Shown here piece after piece: positions 1 to 13,323 of a DNA stretch of 64,000 nucleotides. Positions within the stretch are counted from its first letter, which is position 1. Each line of letters opens with the position of its first letter. This DNA comes from Stercorarius parasiticus. Lineage: Eukaryota > Chordata > Aves > Charadriiformes > Stercorariidae. The stretch covers positions 200,684 to 264,683 of the forward strand of contig VWZL01000820.1 of assembly GCA_013396915.1 (NCBI GenBank). The letters are read 5' to 3'. Below the pieces are notes generated by a model. The model did no database searches. It saw nothing but the letters and a program-made list of their open reading frames with translations, and had not been told where the DNA came from. The translations under genes were made by a program, and so were the position numbers.

Positions 1-40
1 GGTGTAAATGGAAGGGGATGCTGTGATTCTATGATTCTAT
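1..40 (+). mobile_element. CR1 LINE 3' tail, truncated by window edge
   Basis: Two tandem octamers of the type ATTCTATG lie at about 22-40. This is the characteristic 3' end of avian CR1 retrotransposons, which lack a poly-A tail. Read this way the element is on the plus strand and its body lies to the left of the window. Nothing after position 40 looks like CR1. Confidence 0.75.
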
Positions 41-2940
41 ATGCCATGTCAAACCCTCAAAGGAGCTTCTCTCCTTAGCTGACCCTCACCTGTCCCTACG
101 TCCGCTCGTTCTCTGCATCCCTGCACAGAGTAGCAGGACTCCTGATGTGTCTTGGAGCTTGGGTGGCACGGACAGTAATCACACTGGCCGTCTCAGATGT
201 CTTTTACTGTTCAAAAACTTGGTGGTTTTCTCTCTTTATTAAAGTTAGGAGCTGTCGACTTTGTTTGAAGGAGGATTCAGCATTGCTGCAGGAGGAAAAA
301 AAAAAATGTTTAAAGAGGAAATTGTGGCTGTTAACCCGCAGAAACACAGAGGGCGTTCACAGCAACTGCTGTACACCTTCAGATACTTCAAAGACGACCA
401 TCTACTTTAAATCCAGTCAATTTTCGCAAATGAGTTTTCACGTTGCCACTCTTCTCTTTTACTGAGAGTGATTCAACCTGTTTTGGAAGAAATACAGTGC
501 TCCCATTTATGATCAGCATATGTTCAGGTTTATGATCAGCATAATTTTCACAAAAGCTTAGTGAAGAGGCAGACTTCTGAAAGGCAGCCTGGTACTCTGC
601 AACGATTACAGCTCATGAAATCCAGGTCTTTGTAGCTGGCACAAGATAGGCAACCTGCAGCAGAAGCCTTTCTGTAATTTTTCTTGTGATCATTTCTTTT
701 TTTTTTTTTTTTAATTTTTGTTTCTTGTATTTAGGTAAGTCAGTTAAAGACGGACTCGGTCATAATATTTTTGTCTTTCTATCAGCGAAAACTGGCATGC
801 AAATCACAGAGCCTGGAAAACAAGTTTCATTGCTGCATTCAGATAATTAAAATCTAAATAATATTCCAATACAGTAGCCAAAATAGTCTGCGTGACCATT
901 AATAATTGAAGAGTTTGTGAGACATTAAAATATAATGCATTCATTATTTTCCTCAGGTTGACTAGTACATTACATGGTGTGATGTATTTATGATTCACAT
1001 CCCTCCTTGCTGTAGTTGTACTTTCTTTGGCTGCGACAATAACTGAAATAGGCTACTTACCCTTTTTCTCAGATGTAAGATACTGACATCAAGCAAGTAG
1101 CACAGTTGTCTCTTAATTAAGTGTGGTAACCGGTCTAATTTAGTGTCCTTTCATCAGTCATTTATCATCACTTTTACTGCTCATAATATTATTTCTTATG
1201 CTAATTGCCAACCGTAATGCTCCTAAACTACATAACTGCGTAAATATTTCCTAGCAAAAGAGTTCAACATTTCTCACAGCTCATTTTAAAAGTACTCTGC
1301 TGAGTCCATGGGTAGCAAATGTCTAAAGTAATGGGAATTCGTCTCAGGCCGGGTAAATACAGTGTATTTTGTGGGTTCTGCACTTTAATAGCTTCAGCAA
1401 TTGGAAAAGTCAAGAGAAGGCCGATATTAAAGATAAGATAGGTTCCAGTCCCAATAAAGAGGGAAATCCTGAGCTCTCCCCCCATTCTTTTACCACATAT
1501 GATTTTTTTAAAGAGTATCTGGAAACTGGAAAAGCTTTTGGCGTCACATTTTTCACCCCTGTACGTTAAGGTCTCTTGACAAATACAACATCATGTAGAG
1601 GAAACGAGAATGATGTTTCCCCTACTACAGTATGCGAATTTGAAATCATCTTTATCTCATTGTAAAGTGTACAACGCGCTTGACACCTCAAGAGGGTGCG
1701 CTTATAATGAGGGTAAGGATAAAGATATCAAGAACTGCGCTAATTAGAGAATTATAGTGCAGTTCTTGTAACGAAAACCAGGAATATGCAGAAACCACAC
1801 ATGAGGCTGTTCTGAAGACAGCCTTGTTATTAAAGATGCAGGAGCCATTGCCTATGGTGAAAAATAAAAGTATTTATTTTGATAGAGCAGATAGCAGCAC
1901 TGCGGGAATAAGTGGAATTGGGTCATTATAGGTAAACTGAAATCCCCTTCTCTAACTGCAAGGGTAGAGGACTTATACATGAATTCATAAACCCCAGACC
2001 AAACGGATTGGTTAGAGATCAGCAGCCACATGAATTTCTCAGTAAACGTCTCTCACCCCATTGCCACTTTTTTCAGTTCTCCATATGCTAGATTGCAAAC
2101 TACAGATTTAGCCCTTTTGCCCAAAGGCATCTGAACCTGTGAAAAGCCTAGCTGAAGCAGTGTCTATTGTTCATTGACAACTTGTCAATTTACTTCCAGG
2201 CAAAATAACTCATAAACATGATAAGTAAGGCAGATAAAACAAGAATTCTTTCACACTTTGCAACTTTACTGCAAAAATGCCTTATTTTTCATAAATGTGT
2301 GAAATCTCCCCTCAGAATTGTGACTGTGCATTGAACTTTAAAACTGTGTGGAAACCGCGCATGCATCTCACGATTTCTGTCTATAATAAGATGAATGTTA
2401 AATATTAAAGATGCATTAAAAGTGATAAAATGGAAGATATTCAAAGGTTTAACAACACTCTCATATTGCTAGCTGTTTTTCCTGAGTTAATAAAAGTTCA
2501 TTTTAGGGAAAAAACTCCAAAAGACAAATGTTTGAATACCAGTCTCTAAACTGACATTCATATATTTCTTTAATGGTTATTATATAAATCTTTCCACTTC
2601 TGGAAACATATAAAACTCCTTTACTTCATAGAGAGTGGCAAAAAGCATTAAATAGAAATCAATGACTTGCCAATTTAAAATATGTTCACACAAATAGCTT
2701 CCTAGTGTTCAATAACGGTGATGACATTTTTCGCAAAAGATACTTAAATGATTAATTTTTTATGCATTGCCATACAGACAATTTCGCAATCACACACTCA
2801 GCGTTTAACCGACTGCACATTCGCACACACAAATTAGTTATTCCCAAGGAAAACTTCAGAACAAGTTGTCAAAAAGCACCTACAGAAATGATGTTATTGC
2901 ACATGCCATTAGGCTGAGACCATGTTTGTAATGCTAAAAA
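41..2940. other. AT-rich unique sequence, no gene seen
   Basis: Stops are frequent in all six frames, and the ORFs of about 106 codons or fewer resemble no family I know. Contents worth noting are a 15-base direct repeat (TTTATGATCAGCATA at 506-520 and 529-543) and a T run at 697-712. No RNA gene or repeat of known family was recognised. Confidence 0.6.
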
Positions 2941-2959
2941 TATTACTTTTTCTTTTTTT

Positions 2960-3150
2960 TTTTCCCCCAAAGACGGCTGGCAGTCTCCTCTTCTCCCTTT
3001 GTTCATTTCCTTGCGGTCTCTCGACACGTGCTCAGCTTGTAGCGCCGCGGGAGCGGAGATGCTCCTTCCCACGTGCAAGTGCGCATCCTCTATCCCACGG
3101 TACTTCTGACCTCTGACGTGGCGTTTGCCACAACGTATCCAATAAGTGCT
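2960..3150. promoter_or_regulatory. GC-rich patch with E-boxes, promoter-like
   Basis: This short patch is clearly richer in G, C and CpG than the AT-rich flanks. It holds two perfect CACGTG E-boxes (3035-3040 and 3070-3075), a CRE-like TGACGTGG (3114-3121) and a CCAAT box (3139-3143). Such clustering is seen in small vertebrate promoters and enhancers. No transcript start, first exon or ORF of recognisable family adjoins it, so a regulatory role is inference. It may simply be a GC-rich remnant. Confidence 0.3.
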
Positions 3151-3349
3151 GTGAAACAGTACCATTAAAAATTGAAAAGTAAAGGTGGTAATTTTGTAGT
3201 AGACTGCCGTTGGGCCGTCAGTCCATCCATCCAGGCGCATCAGGGCTTGTCACCTCACTGGGGTGGTCCAGCGTTCCCCAGAGCCTCCATTGCGCCTTGC
3301 TCCAGTAGAAAGGTTGTTCTCCTCCAGTGGGTGGTGGCATGGCCCGTTT

Positions 3350-3572
3350 ACGGAATTTCACGGAACCACGGAATTTTCAGAGTTGGAAGGGACCTCTAGA
3401 GATCATCTAGTCCCACTAGATGCTGAAGCAGGATTGCCCGGAGCACATCACTCAGGACTGCATCCAGGCGGGTCTTGAAAGTCTCCAGAGAAGGGGACTC
3501 CACAACCTCCCTGGGCGGCCTGTCCCAGTGCTCTGTCACCCTCACTGTAAAGAAGCTTTTTCTCAAATTTGA
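3350..3572 (-). mobile_element. CR1 LINE 3' fragment (unusual tail)
   Basis: Read on the minus strand, this is the 3' end of a CR1 element, including the conserved segment just before the tail (its complement on the plus strand reads GTTGGAAGGGACCTCTAGAG). It is 5' truncated in the region that encodes the end of ORF2. The tail at 3350-3380 is built on CACGGAAT-type units (minus strand ATTCCGTG) rather than the common ATTCTATG, so it belongs to a variant subfamily or has drifted. Confidence 0.9.
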
Positions 3573-6500
3573 TTGGATCGGTTTAGGTAATCCAAAGCTT
3601 ATGTTGGCCCCTGTTAATTAGCTAAGCCATTCCCCATGGCCCTGGAGCCACTGGGAAGCCATTACTTTCCCTATTGGATGGCTTTTATACAGACGTAGCC
3701 ACCTTTGGACAAGAGGAAGACAGTGGGGGACAGATTTTTGCTGAATTACTGCTTTCTGAGTAGCCCATAACTGAAAATGTGGTGGTTTTTTTCTTGTTTT
3801 CCAGTTATGCTTTTTCACCTGTGACCGTGAAGTATCTCGAGCATTAAACTTTTATTTCGAGTAAGGAATTAGAGTTACCAAGCATTAAAAATGCAAACAA
3901 ATATTTGTGAAAGATTTTCTCTTAATCCAGTCATAAAAAAAGATTCCAACTTTAAAAACAGTATTTGCATTATGCATATCTTATTAATATTAGATGATTC
4001 TTTGCCACTTATAATTAGAAGAAAAAAGGAAAACAGAATTATGAATACATCATCATCTATTGATTCATTACTGAAATTCACTTTCTGTTTACACATCCTT
4101 TCAGGTTTTTATTACACATTCATTTTAACCAATTACAACTATAATTATAATTTACACAGCATAGTTAATCCTTTGTTTTCAGTTTTATCCTAGGGTAGTG
4201 TAAATCATTTGTCATTGTTTTTCACAGAACTTCATTTCACTACTCCAGGAATAATGGAAGAGAGATTTTTGGGAGCTATGCTGCTAATAACTCTGATGTA
4301 TAGTATGTATAAAATCGTGGAGTGATTTAAAGCTTAATGCTCTCTAATGTACAAACACCCACTCATATTACGTTTCTGCATATATGCATTCACAAACACA
4401 CCTGAATTATATAGTCATAATACTCATCACTTCCACATAATAATACACAGAAGGTCCTCTTTTTTTCTTTTTTTTTTTTTTTTTTTTTTGTGTGTTAAGA
4501 AGTCGGTATTACTGCACGTCACGTACCAGGCAGATCCATGGCACTGTGAAAAATTAAAAGCCCTCTAAGGATACGTATCTATCCCTGTTTGTCCGTTACT
4601 GGTCCAGATGTAATGACTGACAAAAGCACCGAACTCCTCAGAGTACGCCAGACCACCTTACTTAACATCCTCTTCCTCCCACACCATTTTACCAGACTAT
4701 TTTCTCCCCATTTCTGCTAATAATTACTTAAAGGATGTGAACAGAGCGGTTGGGGCTGGAGGACAGTTTCGCAAAATGTTGCGTGTGCAAAGATGGCAAA
4801 AACATGTGAAAGCAAGCCAGTTTTAATTAGTTTGGGACAGAGTTACGGCAACGTTGAACTTTATACTGGTGATACTTACTGATTGTCAGTCACGCCGCCT
4901 AATACTGGCTTATATACAGTAAAAGTCTGTTATTTCACAGATCTCACCAGCGGCGTTCTGCATTTCACCCTGCACCATTCTGTATTGTGCTGAGCGTGCT
5001 TTCCTCTAAGACGACCATGCTGCTCTCGTTGACAACAATGTCACCTGCAGAAACATCCTTATTAAACCATCTATTTACATGTGATCACGAGTGAAAATCC
5101 TTTCATTAATGGAACTTGTTATGCAAAATTTTTCCTGCCATCCCTCTCTTTTCACCAGTGATTAAAATACTGAACACTGCCGTGGGCAAGTTGTGAATGA
5201 AAGAGCACAATATAATTGTGAAAAATGGGAAGCAGAGAAACGTAGTTTCATTTCACAAGCCAGGAAAATCTCAATAACTAACTGCTAAAAGAACCATCGG
5301 TTCTCTCAAAAAAAAAAAAACAAAACAAAACCCCACAAGTGAATTTGAAAAACATTTTGGTCATTTGCAAGCCGTTAAAAGGATTTTGATGTTGAGATAT
5401 TTTTTGGATATTTTAATACCATCCTAAATGACAGCATGTTCTTTAAATAACCGGAAACTGCAAAATAAATGGGGAAGTTAACACTGGTCTTTTGTGTAAG
5501 ATAAAGAGTAATATGACTTTTAATTAAAAGTGGTTGATTTTGACATTTATACTCCACAGTTCAGAAAACAAATGCATTAACTGTGAATTAAAAGATGTAA
5601 TATTGATGACGTTATTTCTTTTTCCTTTTTAGTTCTGCTTCTCACTGCCATTCCGTAATGTTACGCTATTTAAAAACAGTTTCACTTTCACCTGAAATAT
5701 ACTTCTTAATGTGATGGAACATGCGTTTCATTTCATTCATAATTTTTGATCAGTTCAGCTATAGGAAATCAGACAATGTACCAATATATTCCAATGATAG
5801 TGGTGGTTGTTGGATAAATTCTATTAAAAGGGGAAGAGAAGGGTGGAACCAACGTCCTTTTATTTTCTTTCTGGTCTGAATGCACCAGAAATACGCAGCT
5901 GTGAGACCCTTCAATGCATCCATCTCCAGCGTGGAGAAGGAGCAACGGTTCTTTGCAGCAAAGAAGTTCTAAAAGTTGGCCAAAATTCAAAAGAGGCTGC
6001 TGCCTTGTAAATGTGAAAGAGGAGTGGCAGCTCTGTAAGGCTGAGAGCTGAACTTCATCACTGCTGCGACTGCTGGAAATCTTTTGAAGAGGGGGTAGGT
6101 CTGGGCGTCAGTGCCATTGTAGCTTCCTCCTGGACTCTAGACACAGTTCCCACCACCTCTGACACAGGACTAAAGGCAGATGAAAACATTTGAGTTAATT
6201 ATCCTCCATTATGCTTTAGTACATTGACTTTGGGGATTTTTTTTTCCTTTAATAAATCAGATTATTAAGCTACCTTATTATGACTCCCAGTGTTAATTAT
6301 GTGACACTTGACAGATTAAGCTGTACGAATTTGATGTTCTGCAACAGATACCAATCCAATGGGACTTCTGCTTCAGAGGAAATTTGTTTTCATACGGTTC
6401 CAGGTAGTTTTAAGAGGTACCCACCAACTTTCATGTTGTTCAGGATGTGGGTAACGTTGGCTGGGACCTGAATGTCAGAGCAAATAATTTCAACAGACTC

Positions 6501-9500
6501 ATTCTTTTTTACTTAAGTATCATGTTGGTTTTTTTTTCTCCCATTTCCTTTGTGTCCAGGTACACAACAAACTATAGTTAACTACCACGAACTGCAGTTA
6601 ACTGTTTTCACACCCATTTGACTGATAAATAATGGAGAAGCACAAAGATCAGAGATTGCAGTGAATTTCTTACAATAAATTATTTTTAAAAACTGACGTC
6701 TAGATGATTCACACCTTGAGTTCTGGAAACAGCAAGTCTAACCTCAATAGTTAAAATGATAATTATTTACAGGATTATGACTGGAAAATTTCCTAAAATT
6801 CTTACTAGGTCTTGGTCTGGGCAACATTGAACTCTACTGGGCAACTCTACAGAAATATAGTCCACACTTAACTCAACATTGGCAAGAACAGAAGGCAAGA
6901 TACGTCCTTCTGATAAAAGTACGAGAGTAAATAGTGAACGGGAAAGGAAGACATAGAGCAAAGGAGAAGAGGTTTGTCCTCTGTGTTTGACTCCACAGAT
7001 TTTGGGTTAGTTTCTACCCCCATGTAGAAATTGCCCAATAATTCTTAAGAAGGTAGCTTAACTGGAGGGAAGTGAAAGATCTTGTGCTAACTCAAGAAAC
7101 GTGTAGATTAGCCACTGGTTAAAGTTCAATCCACAGAAGGCATGCTCAGAAATTCAGTTCTATTAAGACAGTCAACACTGCCTGCTAACAAGATACCTGT
7201 TTTTTTGAGTCACACGAGTCCTTCCTCATATACTCAGAACACAGGTAAGCATTACATTTGGGCCTTCAATTTCTTTCCTATAATGTGTTGTATGGATGAA
7301 TGGCCACCACTGCACTAAGGAGAGAAAATTACAGCCCAAGTCTGTTTGGGTTTAGTTTGTCCGCGGCATACAGTTTAGCCACACTCCAAAACCAGTATTG
7401 CCATAGGCAAACCCAGGAATGAAACAGATGCCTTTCTCCTCTGTCTTTCCCAAGCACATTTCTATGGAAATTATTCCAATTGAACTAGTGCATTATAAGA
7501 CACTTAGTCTGTAGAGTTACGCATTAGTGCTTAATATATAATGTAACGTAAGACCGTTTACTCAGCTTAGTTAAAATAATTTCAATAGACTTGTAGCAAT
7601 ACCTTTACTTATTTATTTTGCCGTTTTGCTCTTCCCCACTACCCTAGTAAGCTTCCTTTTGGCCAAGTCCATTTACAGAGGCTCTGGTGCCACATCCTCT
7701 GTCTTCAAACTGAGGGCAACCTTCATGGGTGCAAAGAAGTGAACCCCCTGAATGCATACCTGGAGGAGGGTTTATTTGCAGAGGTATGGGCTGCTTTGAA
7801 ATGGTGGTTAATAAGAAATGGGAGCTGGCACTTCCAATGGCAATAAATCCTCAGTGCAACATGCAGGTTCATAGATGTGATGCTGTAACGCATCGTGCAG
7901 GTAGGAAAGGGACCCGTGATCCTCCCGCTGGTCACCCACTGGTGTTATCCACAGCTGGCTTAAGTTGGGCGATTTCTCATCTTGCAGAGAGCCAGTAACA
8001 AACAAGGGCTCTCCCAGCTGCCAAAAGCCCCTCTTGTCTTACCTCCAACTGATGTGAATCCTCTGGACCCTTTGAAGCCAGTGCAATTGCGAGAGTTTAC
8101 TGCAGCTGAGAACACACCTCTCCGTATCTGATGCTTTGGAGGTCCTGCAGTGAAGGAAGTCGAGATAGCAGCAAAATGACTGCAGCTACCATTGCAGGTA
8201 TTTGGTGTTTGTTTTGGGCTTCTCTCCCATGCATCCCTGCAAGAATTAATGTACGTAACGAAAGAATTCTGATATAATTTCATGAGTTCTACGCATTACA
8301 GGTGGATCTCTCCCACCTCACCCCAAAATACCTTGTCTCACAGGTGTGGTAGAACTGAAAAAAACCCTCAGCAGCTGAAGAACTGGAAATTTAGCTTTAG
8401 CTTCTCTCCAATGTGGGAAAAAATTAAAAATATTGCCTTCTTCAGGGAATGTGCAGTTTATCGTCACTCCAGATAAAACTTGCAGGAATTAGCATAACAC
8501 TGCCTCCATGTAATACCTCTGTTTTAGTAAAATTGATACTAACTAGAAAAATGAAATGTAATGTGTAATCGAAGCAACCAAGGGAACCTACTGTTGCTGC
8601 TAAAAGTCCTCTATATGGCCCCAACATTAATTATAGAGAAATAGTAACCAGATGTGATTAATTCAAGATTGAATTAAGGAACTTACTACTAGACAATGTA
8701 GCTTTGTTAATAAGCAGGATATTTCTGTCAAGAGAATGATGAACTGTGGGCCTGGTCAGCAAACCGAGAAAAGCACCTGGAGCTGCCAAGATTAGAGGAG
8801 AAGTAGGTAAAAGGGAATTTCTGCAGGAGGAGATTGCGACCACTGACTCACTGACCACCTACCCAAATGATACCGCCTACTCGAAAGAGAAGAATGGAAG
8901 AAGAAGACAGAGTCTGTGCACTAATTTACATAGGAAGTGAAGAAATCTAGACCAACCATTAAAGAGAATAACAATGAATATGTGTTCATTGTTAGAATAT
9001 GCAACAATCAGTGTATAAAAAGGGAAATTTTTGAAACTAAGGTGTGCTTCCTTGGGATGAGCATGCCATTTGTGCGCATTAATGGAATAAACTTGGAAAT
9101 ACCTCTGCTCTGTGTGTTATTGGCTCTCACACTGGGTAAAGAACGCGGGTTTGGGACAACACCTCAAGGTTGTCTTGCAGCTTGGTATTTGTATCAGGGA
9201 CCACGTCTAGCTCACAGGATCTTCTATGTCCATATTGTCTACTAAGATTTTGAAAATAAAAATTACATCCTCATGGCTCCGTTTCTTTTTGCATACAGCA
9301 CATAGCAGGTTAAAAGGGCTTAGCTGTGTTGATTAACTATCCAAATGTTTAATCAATACGGCAATAGCTAGATGCATTCTGGCTGTGAAAGACCTTGGAG
9401 AAGTCCCACTTGCCTTATTCCCCACCCCCAAGTGGGACATCAATGAACTATTACATGGTCCTTGCATATCAATGCAGAGGGGCTTAGACAAATACAACAC

Positions 9501-9779
9501 TAATGGATAATTGTGGGTCACCTTGTCAAAATATGTTAAATGCCCCTTAAGTATTTTTTTTTTCTGATTAAAAAAAAAATGACAGTAAACTGACCTTGCT
9601 GATATCATACAGCCTTTCAGGAAGCAAATACTACTCGGTCTGCAACCTGCTCATTGATTCATGGGTCAAAAATCCATTCTAACTAAATTATAAAAGACAC
9701 ATTCTCGTGTGTTGATACAACCCATGGTAACTGCCTGACAAAGTGTTAAACAATCGTACTCTTTAGCGTGGGCAGAACA
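3573..9779. other. AT-rich unique sequence, no gene seen
   Basis: No recognisable coding exon, RNA gene or known repeat was found. A pyrimidine/T run occupies 4458-4489 and an A-rich run lies near 5309-5330. Overlapping short ORFs at 7720-8280 (up to 107 codons, both strands) show no family resemblance and are probably chance openings in slightly more GC-rich sequence. Confidence 0.6.
4458..4489. repeat. poly-T / pyrimidine tract
   Basis: A 32-base run of T with two C interruptions. It is a low-complexity tract and is not the tail of a recognisable retroelement. Confidence 0.9.
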
Positions 9780-10220
9780 GGTTTACTGACACTTATTCAG
9801 AAAATACACGCAGGGGCCCCTGAGTGATTCATAAGCAAGGGCTGCGGATCCCTGGGCGCGCTGGATGTTAATGCATCGCAAAGTCAGGGAAAGTTCATCT
9901 TGTGACCACGGCTGCTGGACTCGCTCCAAGAATATGCCATTTGCCGAGATGGCATTAACTGCAAGAGGGCCGTTGTGGGATTTGGATTCCTGCCCCTGTA
10001 TTTATCTACTCACAATGTCATTAACACCCACATTGATCCCGAACTGCTGCCGGTGCCGAGGCTGCGCGCGGGATTGCTTGTTTGCTGGTGTCACAAATCA
10101 CAAACCAGAGAAAATCGTTCTGATAAAGATAACAGCTCTGCGGCTTCGCATTGTTATAAATGAGCCATAGGAGCCCTCCATACCTGCTAGTAATGTGCTG
10201 TAATGGTTTTGCTTAGCTAT
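9780..10220. promoter_or_regulatory. candidate conserved non-coding element
   Basis: This block has a balanced, non-repetitive composition, with scattered CpGs and few homopolymer runs compared with its flanks. That texture is typical of deeply conserved vertebrate non-coding elements. It contains a forkhead-like stretch (TTGCTTGTTTGCT around 10074-10086). A 101-codon ORF runs across it on the plus strand (9865-10170) but resembles no protein I know. Conservation is inferred from appearance only. Confidence 0.25.
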
Positions 10221-10571
10221 TATTTAGAAGCATTACCTTTGCTTTGGCTGGCAAAATTAGTACTAGGAGGACTGCAACATGATTTGCACTGGGAATGTCA
10301 CAATGCATCTGTCATTATCTTTCTGGTCTTGGTATACCGCCTAAGACGATGCTGTAGGTTAAAACTGGCAACAAGGACGAAACATAATTAGTTAGCTAAG
10401 TATTGCTTTCATCGTGAGGCTTGTTTTGAAAGGGTAAGAGAACTACACAGAGTAGCATGATATTTGCTTTAAGTTCTTATGTATGACACAAAGGTTACTT
10501 GAATCTCCAATATAGTGGCACTAATTGCATGTAAATACATAGCTACATAAATAAACACAGAGGCAGAAATC

Positions 10572-10611
10572 TGTACATGTACATAAATGTGCATGTATAA
10601 AATATACATGC
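10572..10611. repeat. palindrome plus perfect hairpin in alternating Pu/Py DNA
   Basis: TGTACATGTACA at 10572-10583 is a perfect 12-base palindrome. At 10591-10611, GCATGTATA and TATACATGC are perfect reverse complements around a three-base AAA loop. The stretch is largely alternating purine-pyrimidine. It is too short for a pre-miRNA and is best described as simple structure-prone DNA. Confidence 0.7.
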
Positions 10612-13323
10612 TGCATGAGTGCTTTTATACCTGTGCATAAGCATGGAAACAACATTCACAAGCATCCTATTATTCTCTAGTCATAATTAGATCAAACACA
10701 CCAAGAAATCTCGCAAGACTTACTCGTTTTGTGGTTGCACCACCCCAACTTGGAGCATCTAAAGCCACACCTAGCAAAATAGTTGCTGCAGCTGCAACTT
10801 TCTGGTCGAGGTTTGTGTGGCATACAGAAGACCAAAGTAAAATGGCTTGAAGGGGACCATGCAGCAGATCGGTAGCAGAGAAACAAAATCACGTTTAGCA
10901 TCGTCCCGATCCAATGTGCAGTGATGGTTATGGGTGGGTGTTCACCATCGCTCTCCCACATCAGCTTCAAACACTGGGAAACACTTATCTATGAAAGCTT
11001 TATGAGTAATAATTAAACAGTCAATTGAGGCTTCAAAGAACCTGAGCCACAGATAATAGTAGGCACTAAAAAGCCTAACTATTCATGCATGGAACATTAT
11101 CCCTTTAAAACACTTTATTTGTAAGGAATGGAGGGACACCGTAAGAAGATTGTTTACAGCCTCAAAGAAAATTCTTAAAAGCACTTAAAATCCTGCCTAG
11201 ATGCTAACTTTGGCCACAGTTCCCCTTTGCTGAGAGATCCTTGGAGATAAGAACTGCTGGCCATCACCAGCACGGTGGATCCTAGACAGGAGGCAACAGG
11301 GGGGTGAAGTTTTGGATGGGTCTGAAGTACAGCGGTTCCAGAACACCTAACTTCGAAGTGGCAAAGAAATATTCCCACGGATCAGTTCAGTTTCCCTCCA
11401 AGTCTGATATTTTCCTACCTCCTTTAGCCTTCTTGAAATACTCTTGCTAGTCCAAAGGATAATTTTGACCCAGATAGTGATTCCAGTTGATTTTTTCCAA
11501 ATGAGACCATGTTTCGATGCCATTCTATGTTTCAGGCTTATTGGTGAGGCTTACTGTCTATGAACACTTCTGGCTTCTCAAAATGAAAGCAAGGGGTTTT
11601 CTACACCATATCTTAGAGCAACATTTCATCTCAAATTGCCAGCTACAAGCACTGATCTCTCTGGAGTCTTCATGAGCTCAGCAAGTGCATTTAGCTTCCT
11701 CTAAGGACCTGCTCATGGAAAGATCTTAAGGGCTCAGGCCGTTCAAAGTGATCAGGCGCCGAGTCTGCTGAAGGTTTGCAAAGTACGAATAGGCTACTGA
11801 CAGAAGACAAAAATCTGCAAACAGAAATGCAAAGTGGACAAGCTTTAATGTTGTCCTCTCGGTGATATCTAGAAGTTGCTGTTTTAAGTATACTGAAATC
11901 TACACTGAAATCTTCTGCTTACATAAATGAAGCGCGCTTGACTTTTTGAGGTTAAATGCTTCCTTGCAGATGAAATGGAAGATTCTCCTGTGCTCCAGTT
12001 ATTGCTGGGTCTATGCCAGCAGTAGTGGTGTTCACAGTGGTAGGTCCTCCCATGTTGGAGACCAAACTAAATAAGGTTTTGCTTGGAAACAAACCAGTTC
12101 ATGGATATTTGACTGGTGAAGACAATGAAAGAGGACTCGAGTCTCTCCTCCCTAGGTTGTAAGTGCTTCCAAGGAGAAGGAAGAGTCTTCTCCTTTCAAA
12201 CATCATGGTTGCATCAGGTCTGTCACCCAGCCCGGCATCTCATTGCTCTGCTGGAGCCGTACTCATCCTCCATTTGCAGTTTTGCTGACTTGCTTGCAGA
12301 CTCTCATGCTGGTCCGTTCTCTCCTGTCTGGCACATAGCAGGGAAGTGTAAAATCCATCACTGATTTGTAAAATGCTCATACAGAGAGTTTTTTTGATTT
12401 TGTTGCTCTTATTCGTTTCCCAGTGACCAGGGTCCCCCAGGGTACAGAACCTTAGGAAAGTATCACACAAAGAGGTTCAAAAATACTATTTAAAATATTG
12501 TGTGAACTGTAACCATATCCTGCATTGCACTGTTGCTCATAGGACTATTGTGCACAAAAAAATGTTTGTAATTGCTGTGAGGGAGATCTATTCACTTTTT
12601 TACTGAAAGAAGACAAGGTGATTGTCTGTCTTACTCAATATGCATCAGTAAAGAAATGTTGCATCCTTTATGCCTTTACCGAATGCGAGAAAACCACATC
12701 AACAGAGTAGGCTTCAAACAAATGTCTTTGATGGGTTATTCACAAATGTTCAGGCCCTAGTTAGTCTCGTATTCTGGCTGTTTCTTGCCTACAGCACTGA
12801 ATGCACAGCTAGAGGGCTCACAAACAATTTAAAGACATACTAACCTATTCATACACAGAAGGACATGAAAAAGCCCTTTTGTATTCAGGACGACTGGTTC
12901 CCCACCATTGAAAAAGGGCTTTGTTCAGTGTGTGACAAATGATAGAATCTGGATAGCTGATTATGTGGAAGTTTCTCTCCCCTCAAGTAGACATGGTGCT
13001 GGAAAAGCTGCGAAATTCAGCAGTTCGCTGTGTCATACTTCCATAGCATCATCCTGCAAACATCTTGTGTGATCTCCACTGTAAGCCATAGCTGCTCTGA
13101 TGAGCAGAAGTTCCCGTCTGTGGGTTCTGTCTTTCTCAGAGGCTTTGAACAAGCCAGGGATGACACAAAGATCATGAGGTGAGATCTCACCTCTGGTCTT
13201 GAAGGTCTACACGGCAGCTGAATTGAGTGCAATTGAACATACAACTCAGAGAGGGATCAAGTGCATTGAAAGTTTTCCTTTTGATATTTCAGAAATAATG
13301 TCCATGAGAACTGGCTTTTTACT
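10612..13323. other. unique sequence, no gene seen
   Basis: No exon, RNA gene or known repeat was recognised. Small ORFs, such as the 92-codon minus-strand ORF at 10692-10970 and the short ones near 12116-12470, have no visible domain or motif. Confidence 0.55.
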
